Numbered from the stretch's first letter, positions 1 through 8,684 are shown. The stretch: 64,000 nt of DNA from Rhodopseudomonas palustris (GCF_034479375.1 NZ_CP140155.1:3882501-3946500), one strand, 5' to 3'. Notes: generated by a model not told the origin, from the letters alone. Numbers and translations: made by a program.

Positions 1-655
1 GCGACATCACCACGACGCGCTGCGACAGATACACCGACTCGAACACCGAATGCGTCACGAACAGCACGGTCTTGCCGAGTTCGCGCCACAGCGCCAGCAG
101 ATCGTCATTGAGCCGGAAGCGGGTGATCTCGTCGAGCGCGGCGAACGGCTCGTCCATCAGCAGGATGTCCGGATCGGTGACCAGCGCGCGCGCCAGCGAC
201 GCCCGCATCTTCATGCCGCCGGAGAGTTCGCGCGGATAGGCCTCGGCGAAGTCCGACAGATCGACCCGCGCCAACGCCGCGTCGACGCGGCGGGCGATCT
301 CGGCGGACGGCGCGTGCGCGAGCTGCAGCGGCAGGCCGACATTGCCGCGGACGCTGGTCCACGGCATCAGCGTCGGCTCCTGAAACACGAAGCCGATCGA
401 ATGCCCGTTTCGCGGCTGCGACGCCACCTCGATGCGGCCGGAGGACGGCACGGCCAGTCCGGCGATCAGCCGCAGCGCGGTCGACTTGCCGCAGCCGGAC
501 GGCCCGAGCAGCGAGACGAATTCGCCGCGGCCGACGGCGAGATCGATCGGCCCGAGCGCCGGCACGCCGTTGCGATAGATCTTGGTCACCGCGCGCAGGC
601 GGATCGCCTGACCTGCCGCCGGGCCGTCGAGATCGCGCGAGGAGGACACCGCCAT
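1..655 (-). CDS. ABC transporter ATP-binding protein, nitrate/sulfonate/taurine type (partial)
   Basis: Cytoplasmic ATPase that would drive an importer together with the binding protein encoded just upstream. Translating the minus strand from the ATG at 655 gives MAVSSSRDLDGPAAG, a Walker A motif GPSGCGKST near residue 50, a Q-loop (VFQEP), the ABC signature LSGG near residue 150, a Walker B LLMDEPFAALDE near residue 180 and the H-loop VTHSV. The closest families I recognise are SsuB/TauB/NrtD. The gene starts 10 nt after the stop of the binding-protein gene, so the two are one operon. The C-terminus and any permease lie beyond the left edge. The substrate cannot be told from the ATPase; sulfonate, taurine, nitrate or a thiamine precursor are all possible. 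Confidence 0.9.
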   Translation of the reverse strand, partial: MAVSSSRDLDGPAAGQAIRLRAVTKIYRNGVPALGPIDLAVGRGEFVSLLGPSGCGKSTALRLIAGLAVPSSGRIEVASQPRNGHSIGFVFQEPTLMPWTSVRGNVGLPLQLAHAPSAEIARRVDAALARVDLSDFAEAYPRELSGGMKMRASLARALVTDPDILLMDEPFAALDEITRFRLNDDLLALWRELGKTVLFVTHSVFESVYLSQRVVVMS

Positions 656-665
656 CGCGCCGGCG

Positions 666-1787
666 CTATTTGTTCGGCCGCAGATCGACGCCGACGCCCT
701 TGTTGGTGAATTGCAGCGTATAGGCCTGGCGGAAATCCAGATCGCGCTTGACCACGCCGGCGCGCGACATCTTGTCGAAGAAGCTGGCGTAGCGCGCGTC
801 GCTCATCGCGCCGATGCCGTTCTTCACCGCGTCGCCGGAATCGACGATGCCGTGTTCCTTCATCTTCTCGACCGAATAGGCCAGCATCTCGTCGGTCATC
901 TCCGGATTGAGCGACTTGATCATCGTGTTGCCCGCCGAGTTGTCGCCGTAGAGGTAGTTGTACCAGCCGATCATCGAGGCGTCGACGAAGCGCTGGATCA
1001 TCTCCGGGTTCTTGTCGATCAGGTCGCGGCGCGTCTCGATCAGCGTCGAATAGCCGTCGAGGCCGTAATCGGCGAGCAGCAGGACGTTCGGCTTGAATTT
1101 CGCCTTCTGCTCGATCACGAACGGCTCGGAGGTGACGTAGCCCTGCATCGCCGAGTTGCGGTCGATGATGAAGGGCTGCGGATTCGACGTGTAGGGCTTC
1201 ACCTTGGCTTCGCTGAAGCCGTATTCGGATTTCAGCCACTGGAAGTAGCTGGCGATGCCCTCCTTGGAGACGAACAGCGTCAGCCGCTTGAGGTCGTCGA
1301 GCTTCTCGACCTTGGATTCCGGATGGGTCAGGAACACCTGCGGGTCGCGCTGGAAGATGGCGGCGATCGCCACCACCGGGACATTGCTGGCGACCGCGTC
1401 GAACGATTGCAGCGTATTGGCGGTCATGAAGAAATCGAGCTTGCCGGCGAGCAGCAGCGCGCGGTTGTTGACGTTGGGTCCGCCCGGCACGATCGTCACG
1501 TCCAGCCCGTAGGCCTTGTAGGTGCCGTCGGCGACCGCCTGGAAGAAACCGCCGTGCTCGCCCTCGGCGACCCAGTTGGTGCCGAACGAGACCTTGTCGA
1601 AGCCGCCCTCCGGAACCTTGCGCACCGGCTGCAGCTTCGGCGGCGGAGGCTTCTTCGGCGGCGGCGGCGGGGCGGGCTTTTCGACCGGCTTGGCCGGAGC
1701 CGGCGGCGGCGAGGCCAGGGCCGGAAACGCCAGCGACGCTGCCACGACGGCCCCGGTTAACGCTCGCAGCAGGAAGGCGGGGGTCAT
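666..1787 (-). CDS. ABC transporter substrate-binding protein, NMT1/THI5-like, with Pro-rich N-terminal segment
   Basis: Periplasmic solute-binding protein (373 aa) of the SsuA/TauA/NMT1 family, delivering substrate to the importer whose ATPase follows. The ATG at 1787 is preceded by GGAG and begins a clear signal peptide ending near LAFPALA. Immediately after it comes an unusual stretch of about 35 residues made almost only of Pro, Lys and Ala (residues about 27-60). The globular domain then starts near FGTNWVAEGEHGG, with the family hallmarks GPNVNNRALLLAGKLDF, a central TSEPFVIEQ and a C-terminal helical lobe. A longer open frame reaches upstream to 2114, but it runs into the divergent creatininase gene and lacks a signal peptide at its start. 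Substrate unknown. Confidence 0.88.
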   Translation of the reverse strand: MTPAFLLRALTGAVVAASLAFPALASPPPAPAKPVEKPAPPPPPKKPPPPKLQPVRKVPEGGFDKVSFGTNWVAEGEHGGFFQAVADGTYKAYGLDVTIVPGGPNVNNRALLLAGKLDFFMTANTLQSFDAVASNVPVVAIAAIFQRDPQVFLTHPESKVEKLDDLKRLTLFVSKEGIASYFQWLKSEYGFSEAKVKPYTSNPQPFIIDRNSAMQGYVTSEPFVIEQKAKFKPNVLLLADYGLDGYSTLIETRRDLIDKNPEMIQRFVDASMIGWYNYLYGDNSAGNTMIKSLNPEMTDEMLAYSVEKMKEHGIVDSGDAVKNGIGAMSDARYASFFDKMSRAGVVKRDLDFRQAYTLQFTNKGVGVDLRPNK

Positions 1788-1940
1788 GATTGGACTCCGT
1801 CGTTCGTTTTGGCCCATGATGGGAGCAGCGAGGCGGCGCGGTTTCGTCCGGTCCGGGATAGATAGCGAAACAATGCGGGCATTTGAACCACTTATCCGGA
1901 AGGCGGCCGCACGCCCGGACCGCGCCCGAGTCACGAATTC

Positions 1941-2753
1941 ATGACCAAGCTTCCGCCCCGCGACTGGACCGAGATCCGCTGGCCGGAGATCGGCGACGCC
2001 GATCCGGCGCGCTGGATCGCGGTGCTGCCGCTCGCCGCCACCGAACAGCACGGCCCGCATCTGCCGCTCGGCACCGATTTGATCATCGCCCAAGCCTATC
2101 TGGCGCGGGTGCACGAGCTGTTACCGGCGGAGCTGCCGGCGACGTTCCTGCCGCTGCAGCCGGTCGGCCTGTCCACCGAACATCTGTCGTTTCCCGGCAC
2201 GCTGACGCTGTCGACCGAAACCGCGCTGAAAAGCTGGACCGAGATCGGCGACAGCGTCGCCCGGGCCGGAATCCGCAAGCTGGTGATGGTGACCAGCCAT
2301 GGCGGCAACAGCGCCGCGATGGGGCTGGTGGCGCAGGAGCTGCGGGCGCGGCACCGGATGCTGGCGGTGACCACCGGCTGGGCGCGGTTCGGCCTGCCGG
2401 ACGGGCTGTTCGCGGCCGACGAACTGCGCCATGGCATCCATGGCGGCGCGGTCGAGACTTCGATCATGCTGGCGCATGCGCCGCACCTTGTCCGCACCGA
2501 TCGGATCGCCGATTTCCGCCCCGCCACGGTGGCGATGGAGCGGGACTTCCGCTTTCTGTCGGCGCAGCGGCCGGCGCCGTTCGCCTGGGCGGCGCAGGAC
2601 CTGCACCCGAGCGGCGCGATCGGCGATGCGACGGCCGCCACCGCCGACAAGGGCCGGCAGGCGCTCGACCACGGCGCCCGCGCCTTCTGCGAGCTGCTGG
2701 CCGATGTCGACCGCTTCGACCTCGCAGCATTCGGCGCCGCGCCGCAGGCCTGA
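1941..2753 (+). CDS. Creatininase family protein (metal-dependent amidohydrolase)
   Basis: A 270-aa member of the creatininase/creatinine amidohydrolase family, which includes creatininase, formamide hydrolases of riboflavin and pyrimidine pathways, and MftE. Metal-binding motifs are visible: PLAATEQHGPHLPLGTD (Glu and His ligands near residues 34-45), SHGGNS near residue 110 and HGGAVETS near residue 158, where the Glu is the usual metal ligand. It is divergently transcribed from the ABC importer with about 150 bp between the starts, so co-regulation is possible; an amide or cyclic-amide substrate brought in by the importer would make sense but is only an inference. No SD is obvious before the ATG at 1941. 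Confidence 0.85.
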   Translation: MTKLPPRDWTEIRWPEIGDADPARWIAVLPLAATEQHGPHLPLGTDLIIAQAYLARVHELLPAELPATFLPLQPVGLSTEHLSFPGTLTLSTETALKSWTEIGDSVARAGIRKLVMVTSHGGNSAAMGLVAQELRARHRMLAVTTGWARFGLPDGLFAADELRHGIHGGAVETSIMLAHAPHLVRTDRIADFRPATVAMERDFRFLSAQRPAPFAWAAQDLHPSGAIGDATAATADKGRQALDHGARAFCELLADVDRFDLAAFGAAPQA

Positions 2754-2879
2754 TACACGTCCTTCGAGAGTGATCTGGCGCACACGCGCCGCAGCGCCGG
2801 CCGAACCGCGGCCTCGATCGCGCCGACCACCCTGCATGCGGACCACGACGGGCCGCCTCGCACAGGATGGAGTTGTCAG

Positions 2880-3140
2880 ATGTCGTTCAACAGCAAATTC
2901 GCCGCCCTCGCCCTCACCGCGATCGTCGCCGCCGGCGCGCTCGCCACCTCGACCCAGGCGCAGGCCAAGGGTCCCGGCCCCGCCTTCGGCGTCGCCGCCG
3001 GCCTGTTCGGCGCCGCGGTGGTCGGCAGCGCGATCGCCGCCGGCAGCCCGTATTACGTGGCCGGCTATCGCCACTGCGTCTGGGTGCCGCAATACAACTA
3101 CTACGGCGCCTATATCGGCCGGGTCCGGGCCTGCGACTGA
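2880..3140 (+). CDS. Small secreted protein of unknown function
   Basis: An 86-aa protein with a classical signal peptide (MSFNSKFAALALTAIVAAG, cleavage near TQAQA) and a short mature part of about 55 residues rich in Gly, Ala and Tyr. The mature part has a hydrophobic Gly/Ala stretch (residues 38-55) followed by an aromatic tail with two Cys (YRHCVW and RVRACD) that could form a disulfide. A GGAG Shine-Dalgarno sits about 8 nt before the ATG. Similar short exported proteins are common in Bradyrhizobiaceae, but I do not recognise a function. A perfect GC-rich hairpin follows the gene at 3204-3233. Confidence 0.72.
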   Translation: MSFNSKFAALALTAIVAAGALATSTQAQAKGPGPAFGVAAGLFGAAVVGSAIAAGSPYYVAGYRHCVWVPQYNYYGAYIGRVRACD

Positions 3141-3530
3141 GCCGATCCACACGCGTGGAGTTGCGTCCGGCACGGGCGCCTCATCCACCCCGTGTCGGAG
3201 GCAGACCCGCCCGGCTGTCCCCCCGGGCGGGTCACTTCGTCGATGCACGACCAACAGTTGCATTCGGATTCCGCGCATCGCGATACCCGATACCTTGGCC
3301 GCCCCGTCACACGGGCGTAAAGATCGCGCGGCTAGAGGTCTTCTGGTAAGCAACGATCGCGTGCCCGGCACGGCGGCATGCGCTCGACGCAAACCGGCAA
3401 ATCAGCCAAACCGTTCCTGGATTTCGACAGCTTGCGATCCATCAGCGAAGCTGTCCGGCGACTCGCGCGGCCAAGACCGCGCGATATTCATGTGAAGTCT
3501 GCAATGATCCATCAGCGACGCTGCGCGACC
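3141..3530. other. Intergenic region before the porin gene
   Basis: About 390 bp without a convincing gene. It holds the hairpin at 3204-3233. An open frame in phase with the porin starts at 3378, but its product has no signal peptide until the Met encoded at 3531, so this stretch is more likely the porin leader and promoter region. I see no clean -35/-10 pair. Confidence 0.5.
3204..3233 (+). terminator. Strong stem-loop after the small secreted protein gene
   Basis: Perfect 11-bp inverted repeat (GACCCGCCCGG at 3204-3214 and its complement at 3223-3233) with an 8-nt loop. There is no clear T-run after it, so it may end transcription poorly or act as an RNA-stabilising hairpin. Confidence 0.55.
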
Positions 3531-5489
3531 ATGCGCCCAATCGTGACGACCGCGCTGATGCTCGGCGGCCTGGTGCTGCCGCAGGCCGCCGCCGCGGCCG
3601 ACGCGCTGAAGGCGTTGCCGAGCCCGGCCACTGACTGGAGCGGCTTCTATGTCGGCGCCCATGCCGGCTATGTCCGCGGCCACGCCGATGCGGGTTTGCA
3701 GGATCCGACGTTCGCGGCGAGCCAGAGCAACGGCTCCGGCGGCGTCACCGCCGGCGCGCAGGCCGGCTACAATGTTCTGACGCGATCCGGCGTGCTGCTC
3801 GGCGTCGAGGCCGACATCTCGTTTCCGAGCTATCTGCCGGCCAATGCGGTGCTGTCCGAATTCGACAATGGTGCGTCGACGGCGCAGCAGCACATCGATT
3901 TCTACGGCACGCTGCGGGCCCGGCTCGGCGTTGCCGCGGGGCGATGGCTCGGCTACGTCACCGGCGGCCTCGCCTATCAGCACGAGCGCTATCTGACCGA
4001 ACCCGGCTCCGGCAAGGTGCTGAACGGCCGGATCGGCTGGGCGGCGGGCGCGGGCCTGGAATACGGCTTCACGCCGCATTGGAGCGCCCGGATCGAATAT
4101 CTCTACAGCGATTTTGGCAACGACTCGGTGGGGCTGCCGACCGGCGCCCGCTACGACACGCGGCTCGACCTGCAGACGCTGCGTGTCGGCGTCAATCGCC
4201 GGATCGACTGGCTGGGCGCGGGCGACACCGCTCCGTTCGCGGCGGTCGCCGATCCGGAGTCCGACCGCTGGGAAATCCATGGCCAGACCACCGTGGTCGG
4301 CCAGGGCTATCCGTCGTTCCGCGCGCCCTATAGCGGCGCCAATAGTCTCACGCCGAACGCGCAGTTCAAATCGACCTGGAGCTCCGGCCTGTTCGCCAAT
4401 GTCCGGCTGTGGGACGGCGGCGAATTGTATCTCGGCCCGGAATTCCTGCAGGGCTTCGGGCTCAGCGACACCGTCGGCGTCGCCGGCTTCCCCAATGGCG
4501 AGGGGCAGAAATCCGGCTTCGCCTACCCGCATATCAGCCCGTCGCGCTTCTATCTGCGCCAGACCTTCGGCCTCGGCGGCGAGCAGGAACAGCTCGCCTC
4601 GAGCGCGTCGCAGCTCTCCGGCAAGGCCGACATCTCGCGGCTGACGCTGCAAGTCGGGCGCTTCAGCGTACTCGACGCGTTCGACGGCAACGCCTACGCG
4701 CACGATCCGCGCCGCGACTTCATGAACTGGTCGATCTGGGCCTCGGGCGCGTTCGATTACGCCGCCGACAAGCTCGGCCTCACCTACGGCGCCACCGCCG
4801 AACTGAACCAGAAGCAATGGGCGATCCGCGCCGGCTACTTCCTGGTGGACGCCGAATCCAACTCGAACAATTTCGACATGCGGCTGGGCCAGCGCGGCCA
4901 GTACGTCGCCGAGTTGGAGACGCGCTATGCGCTGTTCGGCCGGCCCGGCAAGCTGCGCACGCTGGCGTTCCTCAACAGCGTCTATGCCGGCAGCTATCGC
5001 GAGACGCTCGACAATCCGCTGCTGAACCTCGACATCAGCCAGACAAGGCGGGGCCGGATCAAATACGGCTACGCGCTCAATCTCGAACAGGCGCTGACCG
5101 AGGATATCGGCTTGTTCGGGCGCTGGAGCTGGAACGACGGCCGGAACGAGATCATGGCGTTCACCGATATCGACGACAGCCTGTCCGGCGGCGTCTCGAT
5201 CCGCGGACTGCGCTGGGGCCGGCCGGACGACGTCATCGGCATCGCCGGCGCGACCAACGGGCTGTCGCGCGACCACCGCGATTTCCTCGCCGCCGGCGGG
5301 CTCGGCCCGCTGATCGGCGACGGCGCGCTCAACTATCGCCGCGAGAATTTGCTCGAGACCTACTACGCCTACGCGATCAACCGCGCCTGGACCGCGACGG
5401 CCGACTATCAGTTTATCGTCAACCCGGCCTACAACGCCGACCGCGGCCCGGTCTCGGTGTTCACCGCCCGGCTGCACGGGGAGTTCTGA
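3531..5489 (+). CDS. Outer-membrane protein: Omp25-like beta-barrel fused to an OprB-like porin
   Basis: A 652-aa exported protein with two parts. Residues 1-21 are a signal peptide ending in AAAA. Residues about 30-235 begin with DWSGFYVGAHAGY and look like the small OmpA/Omp25-31 type barrel found in many alphaproteobacteria, ending in RIEYLYSDFG and a last strand LQTLRVGVNRR. Residues about 265-652 resemble the carbohydrate-selective OprB porins: long amphipathic strands, paired acidic loop residues, and a terminal strand ending VFTARLHGEF with the final Phe expected for BAM recognition. Such fusions occur in Bradyrhizobium and Rhodopseudomonas. In-frame starts also exist at 3378 and 3504; 3531 is chosen because the signal peptide begins there. 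Likely a sugar or small-solute channel; specificity unknown. Confidence 0.8.
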   Translation: MRPIVTTALMLGGLVLPQAAAAADALKALPSPATDWSGFYVGAHAGYVRGHADAGLQDPTFAASQSNGSGGVTAGAQAGYNVLTRSGVLLGVEADISFPSYLPANAVLSEFDNGASTAQQHIDFYGTLRARLGVAAGRWLGYVTGGLAYQHERYLTEPGSGKVLNGRIGWAAGAGLEYGFTPHWSARIEYLYSDFGNDSVGLPTGARYDTRLDLQTLRVGVNRRIDWLGAGDTAPFAAVADPESDRWEIHGQTTVVGQGYPSFRAPYSGANSLTPNAQFKSTWSSGLFANVRLWDGGELYLGPEFLQGFGLSDTVGVAGFPNGEGQKSGFAYPHISPSRFYLRQTFGLGGEQEQLASSASQLSGKADISRLTLQVGRFSVLDAFDGNAYAHDPRRDFMNWSIWASGAFDYAADKLGLTYGATAELNQKQWAIRAGYFLVDAESNSNNFDMRLGQRGQYVAELETRYALFGRPGKLRTLAFLNSVYAGSYRETLDNPLLNLDISQTRRGRIKYGYALNLEQALTEDIGLFGRWSWNDGRNEIMAFTDIDDSLSGGVSIRGLRWGRPDDVIGIAGATNGLSRDHRDFLAAGGLGPLIGDGALNYRRENLLETYYAYAINRAWTATADYQFIVNPAYNADRGPVSVFTARLHGEF

Positions 5490-5518
5490 CGCCAGTTACT
5501 CGTAACCCAACTCTCTTT

Positions 5519-5608
5519 CGTCATGGCCGGGCTCGTCCCGGCCATCCACGTCTTTGCCTCACCGAGAGGCTCGAAACGTGGATGCCCGGGACGAGCCCGG
5601 GCATGACG
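5519..5608. repeat. Palindromic intergenic repeat, family A (copy 1)
   Basis: A 90-bp element with matching ends (CGTCATG...CATGACG) and two internal stem-loops built from GGCCGGG/CCCGGCC and GCCCGGG/CCCGGGC around a CCACG...CGTGG pair. A second copy of exactly the same length lies at 11119-11208 and a shorter relative at 57628-57704. It sits between two convergent genes. Confidence 0.9.
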
Positions 5609-5688
5609 GCGAATGGGGTTTGGCTCTTCGAGCCTCGAGCGCTTCATCGATTGATTGAAGCAATCCGGCCTTTCCAGAGGCACTGAGT

Positions 5689-5794
5689 CCTCATCCTGAG
5701 GAGCCCGGCGAAGCCGGGCGTCTCGAAGGATGGGGCAACGTAGTGCCGGTGGCACATGGTTCGAGACGGCGCTACGCGCCTCCTCACCATGAGG
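5689..5794. repeat. Palindromic intergenic repeat, family B (copy 1)
   Basis: About 106 bp bounded by CCTCATCCTGAGG and CCTCACCATGAGG, with inner arms carrying CGTCTCGAAGGATG and CATGGTTCGAGACG. Four further copies lie at 16952-17079, 18830-18942, 22802-22910 and 40325-40437, in either orientation. Confidence 0.9.
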
Positions 5795-5861
5795 ATGTAC
5801 TTGTGGCTGCGCATCACCAAGCCTGATTCCACCTCAAGCAGAACGGCTCTTTTGCGGACGT

Positions 5862-7493
5862 CTACACCGCCGCCGCGAAGGTCTCGGCGCGCGCCATCGC
5901 CCAGGCGTGCTTGAAGCGGGGGTCGTCGGTGCCGTCGAGCAGTTCGCCTGGCCGCAGTGTCGGGTAGAGCTGCGCGAACGACACCACGTCCGACGACGAG
6001 GTGCGCTGCGAGAAATGGTGCGGGCGGATGTCCTGCGGATGATCGAGCCCGGCGGCCGCGATCAGTTCGGCCAGCGCGTGCAGCGTGGCGTGGTGATAAT
6101 TGTAGACGCGGTCGATCTTGTCGGTCACCACCAGCGCGCGATAGCGCGACGGCTCCTGCGTCGTCACGCCGGTCGGGCAGCGATCGGTGTGGCAGCTCAG
6201 CGACTGGATGCAGCCGAGCGCGAACATGAAGCCGCGCCCCGAATTGCACCAGTCGGCGCCGAGCGCCATCGCGCGGGACATGTCGAAGGCGGTGGCGACC
6301 TTGCCGGCGGCGCCGATCCGGATGCGGTCGCGCAGGCCGACGCCGATCAGCGCGTTGTGGACGAAATTGACGCCCTCGCGCATCGGCATGCCGAGATGGT
6401 CCATGAACTCCAGCGGGGCTGCGCCGGTGCCGCCTTCGTTGCCGTCGACGACGATGAAGTCCGGCGTGATCCCGGTCGCCAGCATCGCCTTGCAGATCGC
6501 CAGAAACTCCCACGGATGGCCGATGCACAGCTTGAAGCCGGCCGGCTTGCCGCCCGACATCCGCCGCATCTCGGCGATGAAACGCAGCATCTCGATCGGC
6601 GTCGAAAACGCCTTGTGATAGGGCGGCGAGACGCAATCCTCGTCCATCGACACGCCGCGGATGCGCGAGATCTCTTCGGAGACTTTCGCCGCCGGCAGCA
6701 CGCCGCCATGGCCCGGCTTGGCGCCCTGGCTGATTTTCAGCTCCACCATCTTGATCTGCTCGTCGGTGGCGCGGCGGGCGAAGGCCTCCGGATCGAACTG
6801 GCCGTCGCGGGTGCGGCAGCCGAAATAACCGGAGCCGATCTCCCAGATCAGATCGCCGCCGTTTTCCTGATGATAGGGGCTGACGCCGCCCTCGCCGGTG
6901 TCGTGGGCGAAGCCGCCCTTCCTGGCGCCGGCATTGAGCGCCCGAATTGCATTCGGGCTGAGCGCGCCGAAACTCATCGCCGAGATGTTGAATACCGAGG
7001 CCGAGTAAGGCTTCGTACAATCCGGCCCGCCGATCGTGACGCGGAAGTGCTCCTCGGCATGCGGCCGCGGCGCCACCGAATGATGCATCCACTCGTAGCC
7101 CTGCTCGTAGACGTCCTTCTGGGTGCCGAACGGCCGCTTGTCGAGCACCATCTTGGCGCGCTGATAGATCAGCGCGCGGGTGTCGCGGCTGAACGGCTTG
7201 CCGTCCTTCTCGCTCTCGAAGAAATACTGCCGCATCTCGGGGCGGATTTCCTCGAGCAGGAATCGCAGATGCGCCGAGATCGGATAGTTGCGCAGCACCG
7301 CGTGGTTCTTCTGCAGCAGATCGCGGATGCCGAGCAGCGTCAGCGCGCTGAACACCAGCGCGAGCGCCAGCAGCACCCCGAACAGCTTGGTGTGATAATC
7401 GACGACCGCGATCGACGCGAACAAGGCGGCGAGCACCGCGCAGATCGTCAGCGCGATGTAGCGCGGCGAGAAAGGAAGCAGGATCGTTTCCAT
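5862..7493 (-). CDS. Membrane-anchored FMN-binding glutamate synthase-like protein
   Basis: A 543-aa protein with two N-terminal membrane helices (residues about 12-30 and 36-56), followed by the FMN-binding central domain of glutamate synthase (Glu_synthase family). Seen features are ISAMSFGALSPNAIRALN, DTGEGGVSPYH, KISQGAKPGHGG, a TIM-barrel FMN segment ending in GNEGGTGAAP, and the Cys triplet C-x5-C-x4-C (near residues 427, 433 and 438) that holds a 3Fe-4S cluster in GltB. It lacks the amidotransferase and C-terminal domains of full GltB, so it is one of the stand-alone FMN proteins whose true reaction is not established. The Met at 7493 is chosen because the membrane segment starts there; a longer frame to 7598 adds an Arg-rich stretch. 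Divergent from the ATP-grasp gene (204 bp apart). Confidence 0.85.
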   Translation of the reverse strand: METILLPFSPRYIALTICAVLAALFASIAVVDYHTKLFGVLLALALVFSALTLLGIRDLLQKNHAVLRNYPISAHLRFLLEEIRPEMRQYFFESEKDGKPFSRDTRALIYQRAKMVLDKRPFGTQKDVYEQGYEWMHHSVAPRPHAEEHFRVTIGGPDCTKPYSASVFNISAMSFGALSPNAIRALNAGARKGGFAHDTGEGGVSPYHQENGGDLIWEIGSGYFGCRTRDGQFDPEAFARRATDEQIKMVELKISQGAKPGHGGVLPAAKVSEEISRIRGVSMDEDCVSPPYHKAFSTPIEMLRFIAEMRRMSGGKPAGFKLCIGHPWEFLAICKAMLATGITPDFIVVDGNEGGTGAAPLEFMDHLGMPMREGVNFVHNALIGVGLRDRIRIGAAGKVATAFDMSRAMALGADWCNSGRGFMFALGCIQSLSCHTDRCPTGVTTQEPSRYRALVVTDKIDRVYNYHHATLHALAELIAAAGLDHPQDIRPHHFSQRTSSSDVVSFAQLYPTLRPGELLDGTDDPRFKHAWAMARAETFAAAV

Positions 7494-7697
7494 GAAATCT
7501 CCGCGAGCCGGGCGGCGCTCCGGCCTGTTGTCGTCCGCTCCGAATGCGGACCGCATCCGCACACGGGCGCGGCGCGTTCTATAGCACGGCGAATGCAACG
7601 CGATAACGGCGACCGGTCGGCTGGATCACGCCTCGGTGATCCGCTAGGTTGCGGCCACGAGTCGTTCGGAAGCCGCCGCGCGACGGGCGGGGCCCTC

Positions 7698-8684
7698 ATG
7701 CCACAGTTGCAGGATTTCCGACGCGGCAGACCGGGCTTCTATCCCGATCAGGCGATCTATGCCGAATACGCCTGCGCCCGGCTCGGACTCGGCTTTCACG
7801 AGCTCGATGGCGGCACGGGTCTTCTGTTCAGCGTCGCCTCGGCTTCGCGGGAAATTTGCTTCGGCGGCGGGCGCTGCTCGTATTATCCGCAGAACAACGC
7901 CACCGCGTCGTCGCTGGCGACCGACAAATATCTCGCCGATGCGCTGCTGCGACGCGCCGGGCTGGCGACGCTCGGCGGGCGCTATTTCTTCCTGCACGAT
8001 CGGCACCGCGCGCTGCGGCCCGCGGGACACGAACGCAGCGACGCGCTGGACTATCTCGAAGCCCTCGGCGGCCGCGCCTTCGCCAAGCCGCTGACCGGAT
8101 CGCGCGGCGACTTCGCACGGCCGGTCGACGGCGGCGCGGCGCTCGCCTCGTATCTCGACGAGGTGGCGCGCATCTACGATTCCGTGCTGATCCAGCCGGT
8201 CGCCGCCGGCCACGAGTATCGCATCTTCGTGATCGACGGCGAGGTGCTGTACAGCGCGCGCAAGCGACCGCCGTTCTTGATCGGCGATGGCGTGCACACG
8301 CTGCGCGAGCTTTTGCGCCATCACGATCGCGCGTTGCGCGACATCGGCCTGTCCGACACGGCCAGCGACGACGCTGCCTTCGACGAGGTGCCGGCGGCCG
8401 GGGAGCTGCGCGCGATCGAGGGCCGGATGAATCTCAGCGCCGGCGGCACGATGACGATGGACGACGCCGGCGCCGCGGCGATCGCGGCGGCGATCAGCGC
8501 GGTCCGCGCGCTCGGGCTGCGGCTCGGCGCGGTCGATCTGTTCGTCGACCCGGAGCGGCGCGATGCGGTGCAAGTGATCGAGGTCAACTCCAATCCGGCG
8601 ATCCGCTTTCTGGAAACATGCGGCCGCGACGATCTGATTCTCGCGATCTGGCGGCATACGTTCACGACGACGGGATTGTTGTAG
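7698..8684 (+). CDS. ATP-grasp ligase, cyanophycin-synthetase/glutathione-synthetase-like
   Basis: A 328-aa protein with an ATP-grasp fold of the CphA/GshB/RimK kind. The segment SSLATDKYLADALLRRAGL (residues 71-89) matches the helix ahead of the ATP-binding domain in CphA. Lys130 in AFAKPLTGSRGD, HEYRIFVIDGEVL (172-184), the RKRPPFLIGDGVHT stretch (188-201), and metal ligands Asp280, Glu295 and Asn297 (VIEVNSNP) are all present, so the enzyme should be active. It would activate a carboxylate as acyl-phosphate and join it to an amine. It lacks the CphA N-terminal domain and its Mur domain; a separate Mur/FolC ligase is encoded by the next gene, whose ATG directly follows this stop codon. The start at 7698 is the first ATG before the conserved region; the open frame runs much further upstream but only as an antisense shadow. 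Substrates unknown. Confidence 0.8.
   Translation: MPQLQDFRRGRPGFYPDQAIYAEYACARLGLGFHELDGGTGLLFSVASASREICFGGGRCSYYPQNNATASSLATDKYLADALLRRAGLATLGGRYFFLHDRHRALRPAGHERSDALDYLEALGGRAFAKPLTGSRGDFARPVDGGAALASYLDEVARIYDSVLIQPVAAGHEYRIFVIDGEVLYSARKRPPFLIGDGVHTLRELLRHHDRALRDIGLSDTASDDAAFDEVPAAGELRAIEGRMNLSAGGTMTMDDAGAAAIAAAISAVRALGLRLGAVDLFVDPERRDAVQVIEVNSNPAIRFLETCGRDDLILAIWRHTFTTTGLL

Larger units (their letters stand above)
5490..5861. other. Convergent intergenic region filled by repeats
   Basis: The 372 bp between the porin and the glutamate-synthase-like gene hold one family A and one family B palindrome and no gene. Both flanking genes end here, so the hairpins could serve as transcription end points for both strands. 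Confidence 0.8.

Noticed and set aside
3402..5477. A 691-codon open frame antisense to the porin gene
   Set aside because: Composition is typical of a GC-rich shadow (Arg/Gly/Ala/Val/Glu without a fold pattern), while the plus strand gives a clear signal peptide and barrel strands.
5689..5794. Family B repeats as a possible CRISPR or riboswitch
   Set aside because: Single dispersed copies with long internal pairing, no regular spacers and no cas genes; found at the 3' ends of genes rather than in leaders.
5907..7697. The long 5' part of the plus-strand frame that ends in the ATP-grasp gene
   Set aside because: It is antisense to the glutamate-synthase-like gene and has shadow composition; the ATP-grasp fold begins at the ATG at 7698.
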